A stretch of 64,000 bases of DNA from positions 1,860,001 through 1,924,000 of the forward strand of contig CM065888.1 in assembly GCA_033439255.1 (NCBI GenBank), given 5' to 3'. This document shows positions 1 to 11,949 of the stretch, one piece after another. The DNA is from Hericium rajendrae (lineage: Eukaryota > Basidiomycota > Agaricomycetes > Russulales > Hericiaceae). Position numbers and translations under genes: made by a program. How positions within the stretch are numbered: the stretch's first letter is position 1; each line of letters begins with the position of its first letter. The notes beneath the pieces were generated by a model. That model did not search any database. It was not told the origin of the DNA and was given only the letters and a program-made list of their open reading frames with translations.

Positions 1-950
1 AAGATCAAGACCTACATGATTATATCTGACTTGATCTGAAAAACAGAGACCTACATGATTATGTCTGATATTTGTACTTTGTCTGACTACTTATTCAATT
101 TCTGATGATATGTTCAAGTCTGAAACTTCTGATTTTGTCTGTAAGATTGAGGCCTACATGATTATATCTAACTTGGTCTGAAAAATAGAGACCTACATGC
201 TTATGTCTGATATTTGTACTTTGTCTGACTACTTATTCAATTTTTGATGATATGTTCAAGTCTGAAACTTCTGATTTTGTCTGTAAGATCAAGACCTACA
301 TGATTATATCTGACTTGGTCTGAAAAATAGAGACCTACATAATTATGTCTGATATTTGTACTTTGTCTGACTACTTATTCAATTTCTGATGATATGTTCA
401 AGTCTGAAACTTCTGATTTTGTCTGTAAGATTGAGACCTACATGATTATATCTGACTTGGTCTGAAAAACAGAGACCTACATGATTATGTCTGATATTTG
501 TACTTTTGTCTGACTACTTATTCAATTTCTGATGATATGTTCAAGTCTGAAACTTCTGATTTTGTCTGTAAGATTGAGACCTACATGATTATATCTGACT
601 TGGTCTGAAAAACAGAGACCTACATGATTATGTCTGATATTTGTACTTTGTCTGACTACTTATTCAATTTCTGATGATATGTTCAAGTCTGAAACTTCTG
701 ATTTTGTCTGTAAGATTGAGACCTACATGATTATATCTGACTTGGTCTGAAAAACAGAGACCTACATGATTATGTCTGATATTTGTACTTTGTCTGACTA
801 CTTATTCAATTTCTGATGATATGTTCAAGTCTGAAACTTCTGATTTTGTCTGTAAGATCAAGACCTACATGATTATATCTGACTTGATCTGAAAAATAGA
901 GACCTACATGATTATGTCTGATATTTGTACTTTGTCTGACTATTTATTCA
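1..950. repeat. 142-bp tandem repeat, about 6.7 units
   Basis: A unit of 142 bp repeats head to tail, with unit starts near 1, 143, 285, 427, 570, 712 and 854. Each unit carries two 'GACCTACATGATTAT' motifs and several TCTGA words. Units differ by a few substitutions and one extra T. There are no unique spacers, so this is a minisatellite and not a CRISPR array. It lies inside a TCTGA-rich DNA transposon and continues beyond the left window edge. Confidence 0.9.
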
Positions 951-1138
951 ATTTCTGAACAAAATTACTTATTTCTGCAAAAATTTAAAAATCTGATGAC
1001 TCTGATAGCATCTGAAGCATGTCTGAAGTCAAAAAAGTATCTATTCATTGTTTTATTCATATTTGAGTATCAGACATTAAAAAAATTTCAGATCAGTCAG
1101 GTCATCAGACCAGCCATTAAGTTTGGCTCTTCCTGATG
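1..1138. mobile_element. Right end of TCTGA-rich DNA transposon (partial)
   Basis: The satellite is followed by a 190-bp terminal segment ending in ...CTCTTCCTGATG at 1138. The same terminal segment, clearly homologous though diverged, recurs at about 12775-12956 and ends ...CTTTTGCTGATG. The terminal CTGATG matches the CATCAG inverted-repeat tips of the MITEs in this window, so this is probably a larger non-coding relative of the same TIR superfamily. The left end lies outside the window and no coding region is visible. Confidence 0.6.
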
Positions 1139-1732
1139 TCTGCTCTGGCAGGGGAAAGGGGATATCATTCATGGACCTAAGGTGTGCACAGCCTGGCGGC
1201 AGACATGTATGAGCTCCTCACGAAGTCATACATGCTATGACAGGGCACTTACTGCTATCACGTGTATGGCATGGCCATTGTAGAAGCCCTGTAGCATGTA
1301 TATTATGAAAAAAGAGATGGTCAGTCAATGTATAGAAACAGAAAAGTGCACTTGCTACTTACCTGCTATCGCGGTCATGCACGAGTGTATTGCAGTTTAT
1401 GCAAAGCATCGTGACGTGGCGCACGATGAAGTCAAGGGCAAGCACACACGATGGTCATGCGTTGAAACTGGATATGAGTGATGCGGCGCAGGACGTTGTG
1501 TCCACGCGCGGCATCGACTGCATGTAAAAAACGTGTCGAAGACCTACGTAGACGAGGCGGAGGTCAAAGGCGAGAGCACATCGTACGAGACGCTTGGTCA
1601 AGTCTCGTTGCTGTGGCAACGAGGCAACAAGACTCGACGAGGGTATCGTCGATAGCAATGTTGAGGGGATGGGAAAGGGCTCGTGGGCATGGACACGGGG
1701 TGTCGAAGGCGAGACGTGGGGGTCACGTAAGG
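1139..1732. other. Unassigned GC-rich stretch
   Basis: No gene is recognised here. Base composition rises sharply against the AT-rich transposon to the left. Short ORFs on both strands are low-complexity and none resembles a known family. It may be the upstream region of the hairpin locus that begins at the TATA-like sequence at 1733. Confidence 0.4.
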
Positions 1733-1740
1733 TATATAAG
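1733..1740 (+). promoter_or_regulatory. TATA-box-like TATATAAG
   Basis: TATATAAG lies at the start of the GC-rich hairpin locus, followed within about 35 bp by an A-rich stretch (ACAAAAACATAAACAAG) that would suit a transcription start region. The placement relative to the introns downstream is the only support. Confidence 0.35.
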
Positions 1741-2163
1741 TATCACTCCATACAAGCGATACTCATTCGATTAGCACAAAAACATAAACAAGAAGACTTA
1801 TTTACTTACTTGTGATTTCCTCGGCACATTTCCTAACCCTCCTCCGGTCCTGTTCCTCAGGAAATATAGTGCTGGGGGGGATGGAGCTTAGAGAGGGAGA
1901 GGGAGGGAGAGATACAGTAAGTTCAACGACACGTTGAAGTCCACATGCGTTGCCGGGGATGGCCGGTTGGATATTGCCGACCAGGCCGGTGGCTTGCCGG
2001 AAACACAGTACGCGTTCAAACATTGAAGTCGGGCTCGTCTTGCTATCTCTTGTCTCTCCCGCCCTCCTTTCTTCGTTTGCTCATGCCTTGAAGACCGGAA
2101 GGGCTTAGTTGGAGGCTAGGTAAGTCATGTAAACTGATATTTTGTGTCTATCTTACTAATTTG

Positions 2164-2195
2164 GGGAGTATTGCTCGTTTTCGAGCAGTACTCCC
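2164..2195. repeat. Hairpin A, 14-bp stem, TTTT loop
   Basis: The arm GGGAGTATTGCTCG pairs with CGAGCAGTACTCCC around TTTT. One position is T opposite G, which is a mismatch in DNA but a wobble pair in RNA. The same sequence recurs exactly at 2843-2874. Confidence 0.85.
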
Positions 2196-2302
2196 TACTG
2201 AATCTTCCTTACTTGAAGGGACAATTCGAACGCGGAAGGGGCTTGATGGGACTGCAAGGTAAGTAAATAAGTTATTATTTTCGTGTATGTCGTGCTAACG
2301 CG

Positions 2303-2335
2303 GGGAGTTCTGCTCGATAATCAAGCAGAACTCCC
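2303..2335. repeat. Hairpin B, 12-bp stem
   Basis: The arm GGGAGTTCTGCT pairs with AGCAGAACTCCC around a 9-nt loop. Compared with hairpin A, position 7 changes from A-T to T-A and position 8 from T-G to C-G, so both arms change together and pairing is kept. Confidence 0.85.
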
Positions 2336-2484
2336 AGTTATCTACTCTTTCTCGACGTGCACATCGCCTCTCTCGCGTCTCCCATGCCCCGTTCCCCGCA
2401 CATGCCGCGCACATGCCCCCCTCTCCTTCGCCCTCGGCCGTTTGTCCAGCATATGAGTAGCCTCAGACCCAGCTCGAGGACCAT

Positions 2485-2726
2485 GAGAACGAGCCCCAAC
2501 GGGCGTGTTCTCGTTGTCCGGGCTCGTCTTCGTGCCCACAGCTCCGATCCAGCCTCGCAACAACGAGAATGAGCCGCAAGAGGCTCGTTCTTGTGCTCCG
2601 GTCTCTCATATGACCTCTGCCTATGCCTAGCACATGCTCCGCCGCCCTTCTGTCAACCCGTCCCCACCAGTAGCCTCGATTCGAGTTTGAGGACCACGAG
2701 AACGAGCCGTTGGGGCTCGTTCTCGT
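2485..2726. repeat. Three related ACGAGAA-stem hairpins
   Basis: Hairpins lie at 2485-2512, 2563-2594 and 2696-2726. The last has a perfect 13-bp stem (ACGAGAACGAGCC). The middle one has the same geometry with G-T wobbles, and the first has an internal mismatch. Stem sequence drifts while pairing is mostly retained. Confidence 0.7.
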
Positions 2727-2842
2727 ATTTCGTGTTCATCTTTGTGCCAGCAGCCTCCGGGTCCCTGCGCGTGGCCAGAGGTGCCTATAGAATGCATAGG
2801 TGAGTACAGATGTGCTATTCTATGGTCTATCCTACTGACTCA

Positions 2843-2874
2843 GGGAGTATTGCTCGTTTTCGAGCAGTACTCCC
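2843..2874. repeat. Hairpin A, second copy
   Basis: Identical in sequence to the hairpin at 2164-2195. It is placed directly after an intron-like segment (GTGAGT at 2800, branch-like CCTACTGAC, CAG at 2843). Confidence 0.85.
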
Positions 2875-4398
2875 AGTTTTCTGTGTCGCCTCACCAATCA
2901 TACCACGACACACCCTTCGACTCCCTCGTCCTCAGCCTATGCGCAGCCACTAGCCACCCCCCAAATGCTTCCCCAGTCCCGCACAAGACTCCGCACGGAT
3001 GTGCATGGCCTCCACATCTTGTATATGACCCGCAATCGTTTGTATGTGGCCTCGCATGAATGTGCAGCACCCTGCAGTCATGTGCATGGCCTGATCATTG
3101 CGTGCGCTGTCCTGCAGGCATCGGAGTTGCGCACATGGCCTCCAATGGACATGCACGGCCCCGCATCGACGTCCACGACCCCGCATCGACATCTACGACC
3201 ACAGAAGAATAGGCTGTGGACCCGAACAGATGCCCATGGCTGGTAAGTAAATCAGTCTTATATCTGTGTATATCGACAGATGTACATGACCCCACCCAGA
3301 CTCGTATGGCCACACTGTCTTGTTCATGGACCCGCACGGACCAGCACAGTAGCCTGTGTGGTGTCCACACGCATTTATCCCCTCTGCGCACGTTTACCCC
3401 CTCTCCGCATGCATTTGACCCTCTCCTGCCCGTGCACATTCACCTCTCTGTGCCATTCCCCCTTTGCCATGCCCTCTGCATGGCCTGTGCACCCACCGTC
3501 TGCTTGCCATGTAGGTAAGATATACTAGCTAGCTTAGTCTAATTGTATAAGTATTCAGCTATAGAGCAAATTTATTAAAAATGAAGTCTAGTTGAGTCCC
3601 AGTCTCAGTCTCTGAGTTTCAGTCCAATTTCAATTTCAATTTTGAATCAAAGTCGAAGTTGAACTCTGATTCTGAACTCAACTGATGATGTCTGAGCAAT
3701 ACATCCACCTGAAAGTCTGACAACAATCCTTACATCTGATAGAATTTCAAAATTTGAAAGGTCTGCTAATGTCTGACAATAAAGGCCTGCCTGACTGTAT
3801 CTGACTTTTTATACAAAGTCTGTTAATATTTCTTTGTCTAATAAAATTCAAAAATCTGAAAGATCTGATACTGTTTGATGGTATACACTTGTAGAATTTT
3901 GTCTGACTGATAAACACCTGCTTGATTTTTATCTGAAATATATAATGTGTCTGACTATATTTCTTGTGCCTGACAGAATATAAAAATCTAAAATGTCTGA
4001 TAATGTCTGATGATAGACACCTGTAGGAATTTTGTCTAACACTTATAATATATCTGACTTTTTAAATAACACCTGATGATATTTGTTATATCTGACAAAA
4101 TTTGTAAATCTGAAAGATCTGATTGTGTCTGATGATAGACACCTACAGGAATTTTGTCTGAACTTTGTAATATGTCTAATTATATTTTTATGGCTAACTA
4201 AACATAGAAATCTGATATGTCTGATTATATCTGATGATAGACACCTGCAGGATTTATGTCTAACATTTGTAATTACGATTCCTTAGAATCGTTTACTCTA
4301 TACTGGCTTTTCCTATCGAAAACGACACCAAAACGATGACCATCCCCATTTGGCAGTTGGCTTATATAATCACAAGTCAACAATCTGACGAGTTTGCA

Positions 4399-4409
4399 GG
4401 TTCAATTCC
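4399..4409 (+). promoter_or_regulatory. tRNA B-box-like GGTTCAATTCC (E1 copy 1)
   Basis: Lies exactly 126 bp from the E1 5' end. The same motif type lies 126 bp in from both E2 5' ends and the E1 copy 2 end, and 123 bp in from the 5' end of G. The surrounding bases resemble the 3' half of a tRNA (GTTTGCAGGTTCAATTCC). A degenerate D-arm/A-box-like GGCAGTTGGC sits about 45 bp upstream. Confidence 0.45.
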
Positions 4410-4680
4410 AGTTCAACCTTGAATTCTTTTCTTTCATTTTACAATCAACATATCTCACTGTCACTGTTCACAATCATTATATAGAACATTTATATCTCAT
4501 TATAATTTCTTGGAATCATTTACTCTAACTAATTTCTCATATAAAGTGAGGTTATTACGATTCCTTAGAATCGTTTACTCTATACCGCCTTTTCATAGTG
4601 AAAACGACACCAAAACGATGACTATGCCCATTAGGCAGTTGGCTTATATAATCACATATCTTCAATCTAACGAGTTTGCA

Positions 4681-4691
4681 GGTTCAACTCC
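4681..4691 (+). promoter_or_regulatory. tRNA B-box-like GGTTCAACTCC (E2 copy 1)
   Basis: 126 bp from the 5' end of E2, the same offset as in E1. It is preceded by GGCAGTTGGC at the same offset as in E1. Copy 2 has it at 39690-39700 on the minus strand. Confidence 0.45.
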
Positions 4692-6504
4692 AGCTCTAGC
4701 CAAACTTTGTTGATTTAATGTAACTTGATCAGTTCTCAACCAATTCACCTGTTCTCAAATGCATCTGGATCTGCTCATTTATTGCTTTCTGACAGTATTT
4801 TTTGCATCCTGATCTGTGCAGAACTCATAGAATGCAATGAATTTCTACATTTCTCCTTTATGACACTTGAACTTGAGCTAACTCAGTCCATTCTTCACCG
4901 ATTTACTCGTTCTCAAATGCGTCTAAATCTACTCACTTATAGCTTTGCTACCATACTTCATGCATCCAAATCGGTTAAGAACTCACAGAATGCAAAGTGT
5001 TTCTTTTTTCCTCTTCTAAAATGCTTGAACCCTAGCTAACTAGGCCAATTCTCAACCAATTTACTCGTTCTAAAATGCATCAGAATCTACTTATTGATAG
5101 CTTTCTGACGGTACCTTAGGCGTTAGGATCAGTGCAAAACTCGCAGAATGCGAATTGTTTCTGCATTTTCCCCCTAGAATGCTTGAACTCCAGCTAACTT
5201 AATCAGTACTCAACCGATTCACTTGTTCTCAATTGCATCCAAATATACCAGAAAGCTGGTCTCTAACATAATTTACTACTTATAGAAAGATACAGCCACT
5301 AAAATGATACACAGCAAACAAATGTACATACTGTTTATTGATAAAATGAGCAAAAAATGCAATTTATCGGTAGCAGTGGGTCCTGAGACTCGGTCATGTG
5401 ATCTTACAAGACCTTGTGCGGCCGAACAAGGTCTTAGCGCCTGCTTACATAAGCATAAGTCGGTTAGAGAGCCAATACACTGTATACAGTGATTGCTTTA
5501 TAGCTCTGCAACAAAGCAATCAATCGACAAACGGTAAATTGTGTTCATATATCTTGGATTACATCTTTCCAACCCAATTTAGAATACGAAAATCGGATCA
5601 CTGTAAGCAGAGATATTCTTCGATTTATATGCTATATTAGCAAAACAGTATTGTCTCCTATCTCAACAACCAATGGTGCTATGATGTTGTACACTGTATT
5701 GTTAGAAAGCTATTGTAAATCTGAGTTCAACAAGCCCTTATACATCATGATTGATGCAGTATCAGCAGAGCTATAAAGCAAACAGTCTGCCACATCATCA
5801 TAGACATATAGTCCAATAGGTCAGCATTTTGTCATGCTATTTTGTTGTTTGTGGCACTATTCTAGAGCTATTGTAAATCTGATTCTAACAAGCTTTAACT
5901 CATTCTGATTGATGTGGTATTGAGAGCTCTATAGCCTGATCTCTATGCCACATCATCAGCAGAAAGTTGGTGATGGCCCCACACCATCATTGGACACCTC
6001 AGCCGCATCGCTGCAGATGGGGACTGGGCATGTCCAAGCCTTGTAGTTAGTGTGCACTACTGGTAGTGTCACACTGACTTCAAAGCTATCTGAAGAAAAG
6101 AAGAGAGAGCAGAGAGCGCAACATCAACTACTGCTGACATAAGCTAAGCACAGCCACCAGACCTTGTGCGGCCGAACAAGGTCTGCTATTGATCATGTGA
6201 TTGGCCATTAGCTTTGTTCAACAATACAATGTTTGACATTGATCATATATTCAATCTTGAATCTTGTTTGATTAGACATACAACTAGACTACTATTATAA
6301 TTGTAGATATTACAAGTATTTATAATATAAGCATACTATATAATAGTGTATATCATATATCGAGCTGAGTATAGTAAGATATGACAAGTGTGTACTGTAT
6401 TACATACCAGATTATATATATAATAAGGTACTAAGATATATAACATAGCAAAAAATATAGAGTTATCAGAGGTAGGAGCTGAACTACTCATGATTAGATT
6501 AGAT

Positions 6505-6916
6505 CATCAGGAAGGTTGACAACTTTCTGCTAGACCTGACAATTTCTAACCCTACTGACAGCTCCTGATTGACCTGATCCACCTGAAAGCAATCTTAATA
6601 GGCAAATATCTGATCAAACTTGTACATTCAAGTAAAGACATTTATTGTCAGATATATAAGTTTTTAATCTCTAACTAATAGATGTAACAAAATCTCTGAT
6701 ATCTGAAATTTTCTAAATCTGAGAGTGTCTGATCTGAGAATTTTTTCAAATCTGGAGGTCAAATATCTGAAAATTATCTGCAACTATCTGAGAGCATCTG
6801 ATCATGTCTGACACTGTCTGATCCATCTGATCTGTCTGACAGCAGGTCAATCAGATGCTGTCAGATGCTATCAGATTGCTCTCAGGTCTAGCAGAAAGTT
6901 GTCAACCTTCCTGATG
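6505..6916. mobile_element. MITE-2, short variant (412 bp)
   Basis: Terminal inverted repeats CATCAGGAAGGTTGAC...GTCAACCTTCCTGATG, flanked by AT/AT (6503-6504 and 6917-6918). The empty site is in E2 copy 2 near 37880 (reverse complement ...GAATTAGATTAAATAG), confirming a 2-bp duplication. It shares its first part with the 579-bp members and differs internally. Confidence 0.9.
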
Positions 6917-8603
6917 ATTAAATAGTGTTTTTTTATATGCTTTAGGGTTCGACACAAGTCAGAGTCACCTGTAGGTCAACACGGGTATACCCATAAAATT
7001 GACCTGCAGGTATCTAACTTGTAGATCTAGATCACCTGGTGGCTGAGACCTGTACAAATCCAGATCAAGGTTGTGCTCAAACCCATTGACCTGTGAGTGA
7101 CCTGTGGGTAACCTGCTATCCAAACTTTATTTTGGTTAACATATTATATTGCAAAGTTCAAATCTATATGTCATGATCCCTAACTAACTACATACTATAT
7201 GTCATCTGCCAACACTAACTTACAGCTCCAATCACATATGCACATTATCACTATATCTTGTCATACCCATGAAGTGTATAAAGTCTACAAGCAAGGCATG
7301 GATTCAAAAGGCTGCATGCGACATACTTGTAGCATCGACATGGGCATGTGCATGTCGGTGGGGCAGCTTTAAGTATGTGTGTGCACATGGGCTGGCACAT
7401 GTGCAAGGGGAGCATATGTGGGTGCTGGTGTACTGGCATAGCTGTGGGCATGCACACACAAATGACATCACCAGCTTGGATGGAAATTGGGAATGAGACC
7501 GGGGAGGGTGCATTTTGATTGTTGAATAGCACTAATGGCATATAAAACTTGCCTCACATTGGGCTTCTGTCAGACGAATGATATGACAGCATGCATAGTG
7601 GCATGTGTGATGTCCATGGGCATGAATGCACACATGTAGTTTGAGCAATGGACTATGGGATGGTGGGGGCATGCAGTCAAAAATGTGTATGCTAGCAGGG
7701 CATGTATTGGTAGATGCACACTGTCTCAGACATGCAAGGATATGCAAAGCTGTTTGTAGACAACTGCGTATTGTTGAGGCATGCTAGACACTGCTCGGAT
7801 GATCAGCAAAAAGATGTCAAGCCTTGCTGTTGTAGCAACAATGCTGTAGCAACAAGACCTGACAGGCATTGTGGGCCTTGCAGTTGCAGCGCTAGACTGG
7901 CACTGTGCATGCTCTTACTGTTGTGAGTGGGAATTAAATCTCTGGTACACATGAGTACTAGTTGTCGAAGATGGGTAAGGGCCGGTTGGCTGGTTGACCT
8001 GTTGATGAGGACGATGGGAGAAGCACAGATGGTACACGAAATATGGTGGATGATGTCAAAAAATGGTGGGATGTCATGAAACCCATCAAACATCATGAAA
8101 CCTGTGGAAGAACAGTGAAAAATGAGAGCCTTGCCTGTTATCGAGTGAGACTCCTGAGATCAGTACAGTACAATGAAATAAAAGGCTTTTGGACTCACTT
8201 AGAAGCCTCTCGAATCTCCATAACACCCATCCTGCCATTGAATTGAGGAGATATGGTAAAAAGAGGAGGATTAAGATGAAGAAACAAAGAGAAGGGCATC
8301 GTAAAAGTGAGACACAACTTTCAGACCAACTGACTTGCAAGTGACCTGTGATGTCACAGATACCTGACCTGCAGCTCCAGATCACCCAGTGGTGCAAATC
8401 TGCATGGATCCAGGTCAGCACCTTGGACAGATAGAATACCTGCGAGTTCAAATCTATGTCACCCACGAGTGCACTTGTGTTGAACCCTAATATACTTAAA
8501 GTGATGTTTGCACAATTGATGCTCTCAGGCATTTGTATAAGTTTTTTGTTACTCTAAACCTTCATGCTAATCGACAGGCAATTTTACCAGAAAGTAGTTG
8601 CTA

Positions 8604-9183
8604 CATCAGGAAGGTTGACAACTTTCTGATTGACCTGACAATTTCTAACCCTACTGATAGCTCCTGATTGACCTGATCTACCTGAAAGCAATCTTAACAG
8701 GCAAATATCTGATCAAACTTTTACATTTAAGTAAAGACATTCATTGTCAGATATATAAGTTTGTAATCTCTAACTAATAGATATAACAAAATCTCTGATA
8801 TCTGAAATTTTCTAAATCTGAGAGTGTCTGATCTGAGATTTTTTCAAATCTGGAGGTCAAATATCTGAAAATTATCTGCAACTGTCTGAGAGCATCTGAT
8901 GGTGTCTGACACTGTCTGATCCATCTGACTGATATTTGACCTCCAGATTTGAAATCAGACACTCTCAGATTTTCAAAAATTTCAGATATCAAAGATTTTG
9001 ATATATCTATTAGTTAGAGATTAAAAACTTATATATCTGACAATAAATGTCTTTTCTTGAATGTAAAAGTCTGATCAGATATTTGCTTCTCAAGATTGCT
9101 TTCAGGTGGATCAGGTGAATCAGAAGCTGTCAGTAGGGTTAGAAATTGTCAGGTCAATCAGAAAGTTGTCAACCTTTCTGATG
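8604..9183. mobile_element. MITE-2 (580 bp)
   Basis: CATCAGGAAGGTTGAC tips, with flanks TA on the left and CA on the right. The uninterrupted site in E2 copy 2 near 36196 reads, in reverse complement, GTTGCCATATTT. The duplicated dinucleotide was therefore CA and the left copy has mutated C to T. The interior is itself two inverted halves, so it can fold almost end to end. Confidence 0.9.
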
Positions 9184-9582
9184 CATATTTGGTCACTAAT
9201 TTCTGCCAGTATACAAAATATGGTTTGAAGGTAAGAATTCAATTTTTATAGTATTTTATGCATGTAAAATAGAAAAATACTGACTAGATTATACATTGAA
9301 GAGATATAAGCTCTATTTAAAAAAAAAACTGGTATGATTTATGTTATTTTTTGTAAATTGAAGTCAGAAAAAAAATCCAAATATAGAAATTAAATTCTGT
9401 CTTTGGTGCTAGCAGCAATGTATACAAATCAATAGAAGGTGCACAGGCTAACAGGAAATGTATGAGGTAGTAAAAGCATACATAAGTTTGTTGTGATGCT
9501 CATAGGTTGATACATGTGTAAGCTAATCAACAAAAGTATGCATAGGTCAAAAAATGTGAGCCAAAAGTGCATATATGAGTTG

Positions 9583-9983
9583 CATCAGGAACCTTCAAAA
9601 CTTTCTGATGGACCCTGCAGAGTCTGATCAACTGCAAGACCTGATCCAGCTGCAGGCTCTAATTAGAGATCAATTTCTGATCAGAGCTTTTATATTTTGA
9701 AATCAATAACTATTGGCAGATATAGTAGTCATCCAACTCTAATCATTAGATGCAACAAACTTTTCAATATCTAAAATTTACATAAATCTGATCAGTTCTG
9801 ATCAATCTGTGAGCATTCTGCATTGATACTTTTTTGAATCTTGAGGTCAAATATTCTGCAGCTAGCTGAGAGTAGCTGATGTTGTCTGAGAGTATCTGAT
9901 GTGTCTGATGCAACTGCTGCAGGTCATGCAGACACTGTCAGATGTCTCGCAGGTCAAACAGAAAGTTTTGAAGGTTCCTGATG
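9583..9983. mobile_element. MITE-1 (401 bp)
   Basis: Tips CATCAGGAACCTTC...GAAGGTTCCTGATG, flanked by TG/TG. E2 copy 2 carries the empty site near 35803 with CG in place of TG. It is one of six copies in the window, all exactly 401 bp. Confidence 0.92.
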
Positions 9984-11949
9984 TGGTGTAGTGTGTATCA
10001 TCTGAAAAATTGAAATTTTATATAGCCCAGTATTGATCTATATGTTTTATCATAGCACTATAAGGTCTATCACTATTTATACCACCACAGTTCTCAACTA
10101 TGTAAGACTATGAGGCCTATCATAGCTATCATAACAGTAGTTGGACACTATATAGTGCTACATGTTTCTGAAAGATAGCTGTAGTTGTTGTACAAATCAT
10201 ATAAATTCAAAGGCTTACTCTGATCTATATGATCCCTACTATGATCCTTGCTATTAGTACTGTCTCAGATCAATCAGATACAAGAGATATAAAGCCAAAA
10301 TCAATTATATTTCATACAGCTACTAGTACAATCAAGTATATTACAAGTTCAAACAGTGCACACATGCACAATGGTACACATCATGTACAGGTAGAGCTAT
10401 GTGCAGGCATGTGTGCACTGGTAAGGCACAACAAAAGTACATATGTGCATAAGGCACTAGGTTCATGCACAAGGCATGATAAGTGTCATAGCTGTGCAGG
10501 AGGTCCAGTGGCCATGCTCACCAATGTTAAACTATAGTGGGCCTATATATAAGATGCAATGCGCAGTGAGGATGTGTGAGATGTTGAGAGCCATGCATGA
10601 GGCATAGAGGGTGAGCATAAGGCATACAGGCCCATATGTAAGGCTGCTACTAGCTTGTACAGGAGATCAACAGGGTGTGGTGGCCATGCACAGGGTGCTG
10701 CAAGCATGTGCAGAGTGTCAAGATGCTGTGGGCCTGTACATGAAGTACAGTAAGCATCTATAGGATGGTGGCTTGTATGCAAGATGTAGTGTAGCATGAT
10801 AAGCATGCATAAGGCACTAAGCCTATGCATGGCTTGGTATGTCTGTGTATGAGGCATGAGGCACAAGGTACAGGCAGGTGACACACCTGCACATAGCAAC
10901 ACACAATGCATGTATATAGTTGTGCTGGCTGACATGCTCACATTCAGCTGTAGTCATCTCTAAGCTGTCACTGGCCCATCCACAAGGTACATCGAGATGT
11001 GGTAGACCAGCATAGGGTGTGACCAGTGAACATGAGGCATAGTGAGCTGGCATGAGGTGTAGCAGGCATGCATGAGGCACTAGCCCCAGCACAATGCTAC
11101 ATGCCAAGTATAAGACATGAGGTACAGGCCTGCATGCAAGATGTCAGTATACCTGTACATGACCATACATGACGGTAATTTATATACCTTCATTGATGAT
11201 AAAAAAAAGGAATCGTTTTGCCATGCACAGCATTGGCCCTCTTCCACCAAGTAAGTTTGATTCTGCCAATTGCCATTCTTATAATTTTGGATATTTCTTA
11301 GAGATGTTCAGTCTTTCAAATCTCACTAAATCATTGTTAGACTATATGCATATTTAAATCAATGCTAGTCATATTAGGACCAGAAGTTCTCAGTATGAAA
11401 AAGTGCAAACTTGTTACAAGATAGTGAATAAATGTACTTCATAGTAAAGTCTGTATCTTTTTATTGATGTAAGTGAGTGTGATATATGGTAATATAATGA
11501 GAGCAAATTTTACCTCCTCAGAACATTTGTTTTCATAACAATAGGTCCAGAAATGACTGAGATATGAGCAAATCACTTCAAAAGATATCCTTGAGAAGGA
11601 GATCATAGTGATTGCATTGTAGTGGAGCAATGAGTGGTGCTATTTACACGCTAAAGATACCGTTGGAAAGGTCTGATTTGCACCTTTCCAACGGCATATT
11701 ATACAAGACGATCGGATAAGTATTGAGAAAACGCGGTAGCGATTACTGAAGGGTTGGTATTAGAGGTAGGGGCAAACTTGTTGAGGCCATATCTTTTTAT
11801 CGACTCATCCAATTGTAGTGTACCTAGTGTTGTTGAAAAGGTATAATGGAGATCTTTCTGACGCAATCAAGGGACCGATGATATCTCCAGTACTTAAGGA
11901 GGTACACTCGAATTATCACAAAACCTCCTATTTGCCTATTTTCAAGGTC

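Larger units (their letters stand above)
1741..3540 (+). ncRNA. Candidate spliced transcript with hairpin exons
   Basis: The stretch holds several intron-like segments on the plus strand. Donors GTAAGT or GTGAGT are at 2120, 2259, 2800, 3243 and 3514, with branch-like words such as CTTACTAAT (2152), GTGCTAAC (2292) and CCTACTGAC (2831), and an acceptor CAG at 2843 for the third. Just after each of the first three lies a near-perfect hairpin starting GGGAGT. Between them are three more hairpins with ACGAGAA stems. ORFs here are short and of biased composition. The model is a multi-exon non-coding RNA. An alternative is a decayed protein gene with GC-rich inverted repeats. A similar arrangement recurs near 44.2-44.5 kb. 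Confidence 0.4.
4555..11251 (+). mobile_element. E2 copy 1, 5.3-kb Helentron-like element with three MITEs
   Basis: Ends match E1 and G (TTACGATTCC... and ...CTTCCACCAAG). The empty site is seen in E1 copy 2 near 52715 (reverse complement GAGGTTA^TAAGTTTG), so it inserted between A and T with no duplication. The span is 6,697 bp; removing three MITEs with their 2-bp duplications leaves about 5,298 bp, against 5,288 bp in copy 2 (34539-39826). Only short ORFs exist and none is recognisable, so it is non-autonomous. The interior holds ATGCAT/CATGCA-rich tracts and two 26-bp palindromes with arms AGACCTTGT (5408 and 6161). It is older than copies 2 and 3, judging from substitutions and MITE load. 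Confidence 0.85.

Noticed and set aside
1-950. Regular direct repeats resembling a CRISPR array
   Set aside because: Units are contiguous 142-bp copies without unique spacers and the context is eukaryotic.
2357-3528. Protein-coding gene in the GC-rich locus
   Set aside because: ORFs on both strands are of similar length, start and stop at hairpins and have biased composition. A structured RNA fits better, though weakly.
4399-4691. Complete tRNA genes at the B-box motifs
   Set aside because: No full cloverleaf with acceptor and anticodon stems could be drawn. Kept only as B-box-like elements.
4555-11251. Many 60-148-codon ORFs inside E2
   Set aside because: They are rich in Cys, His and Met from CATGCA tracts, lack known motifs and are not preserved between strands or copies as coding units.
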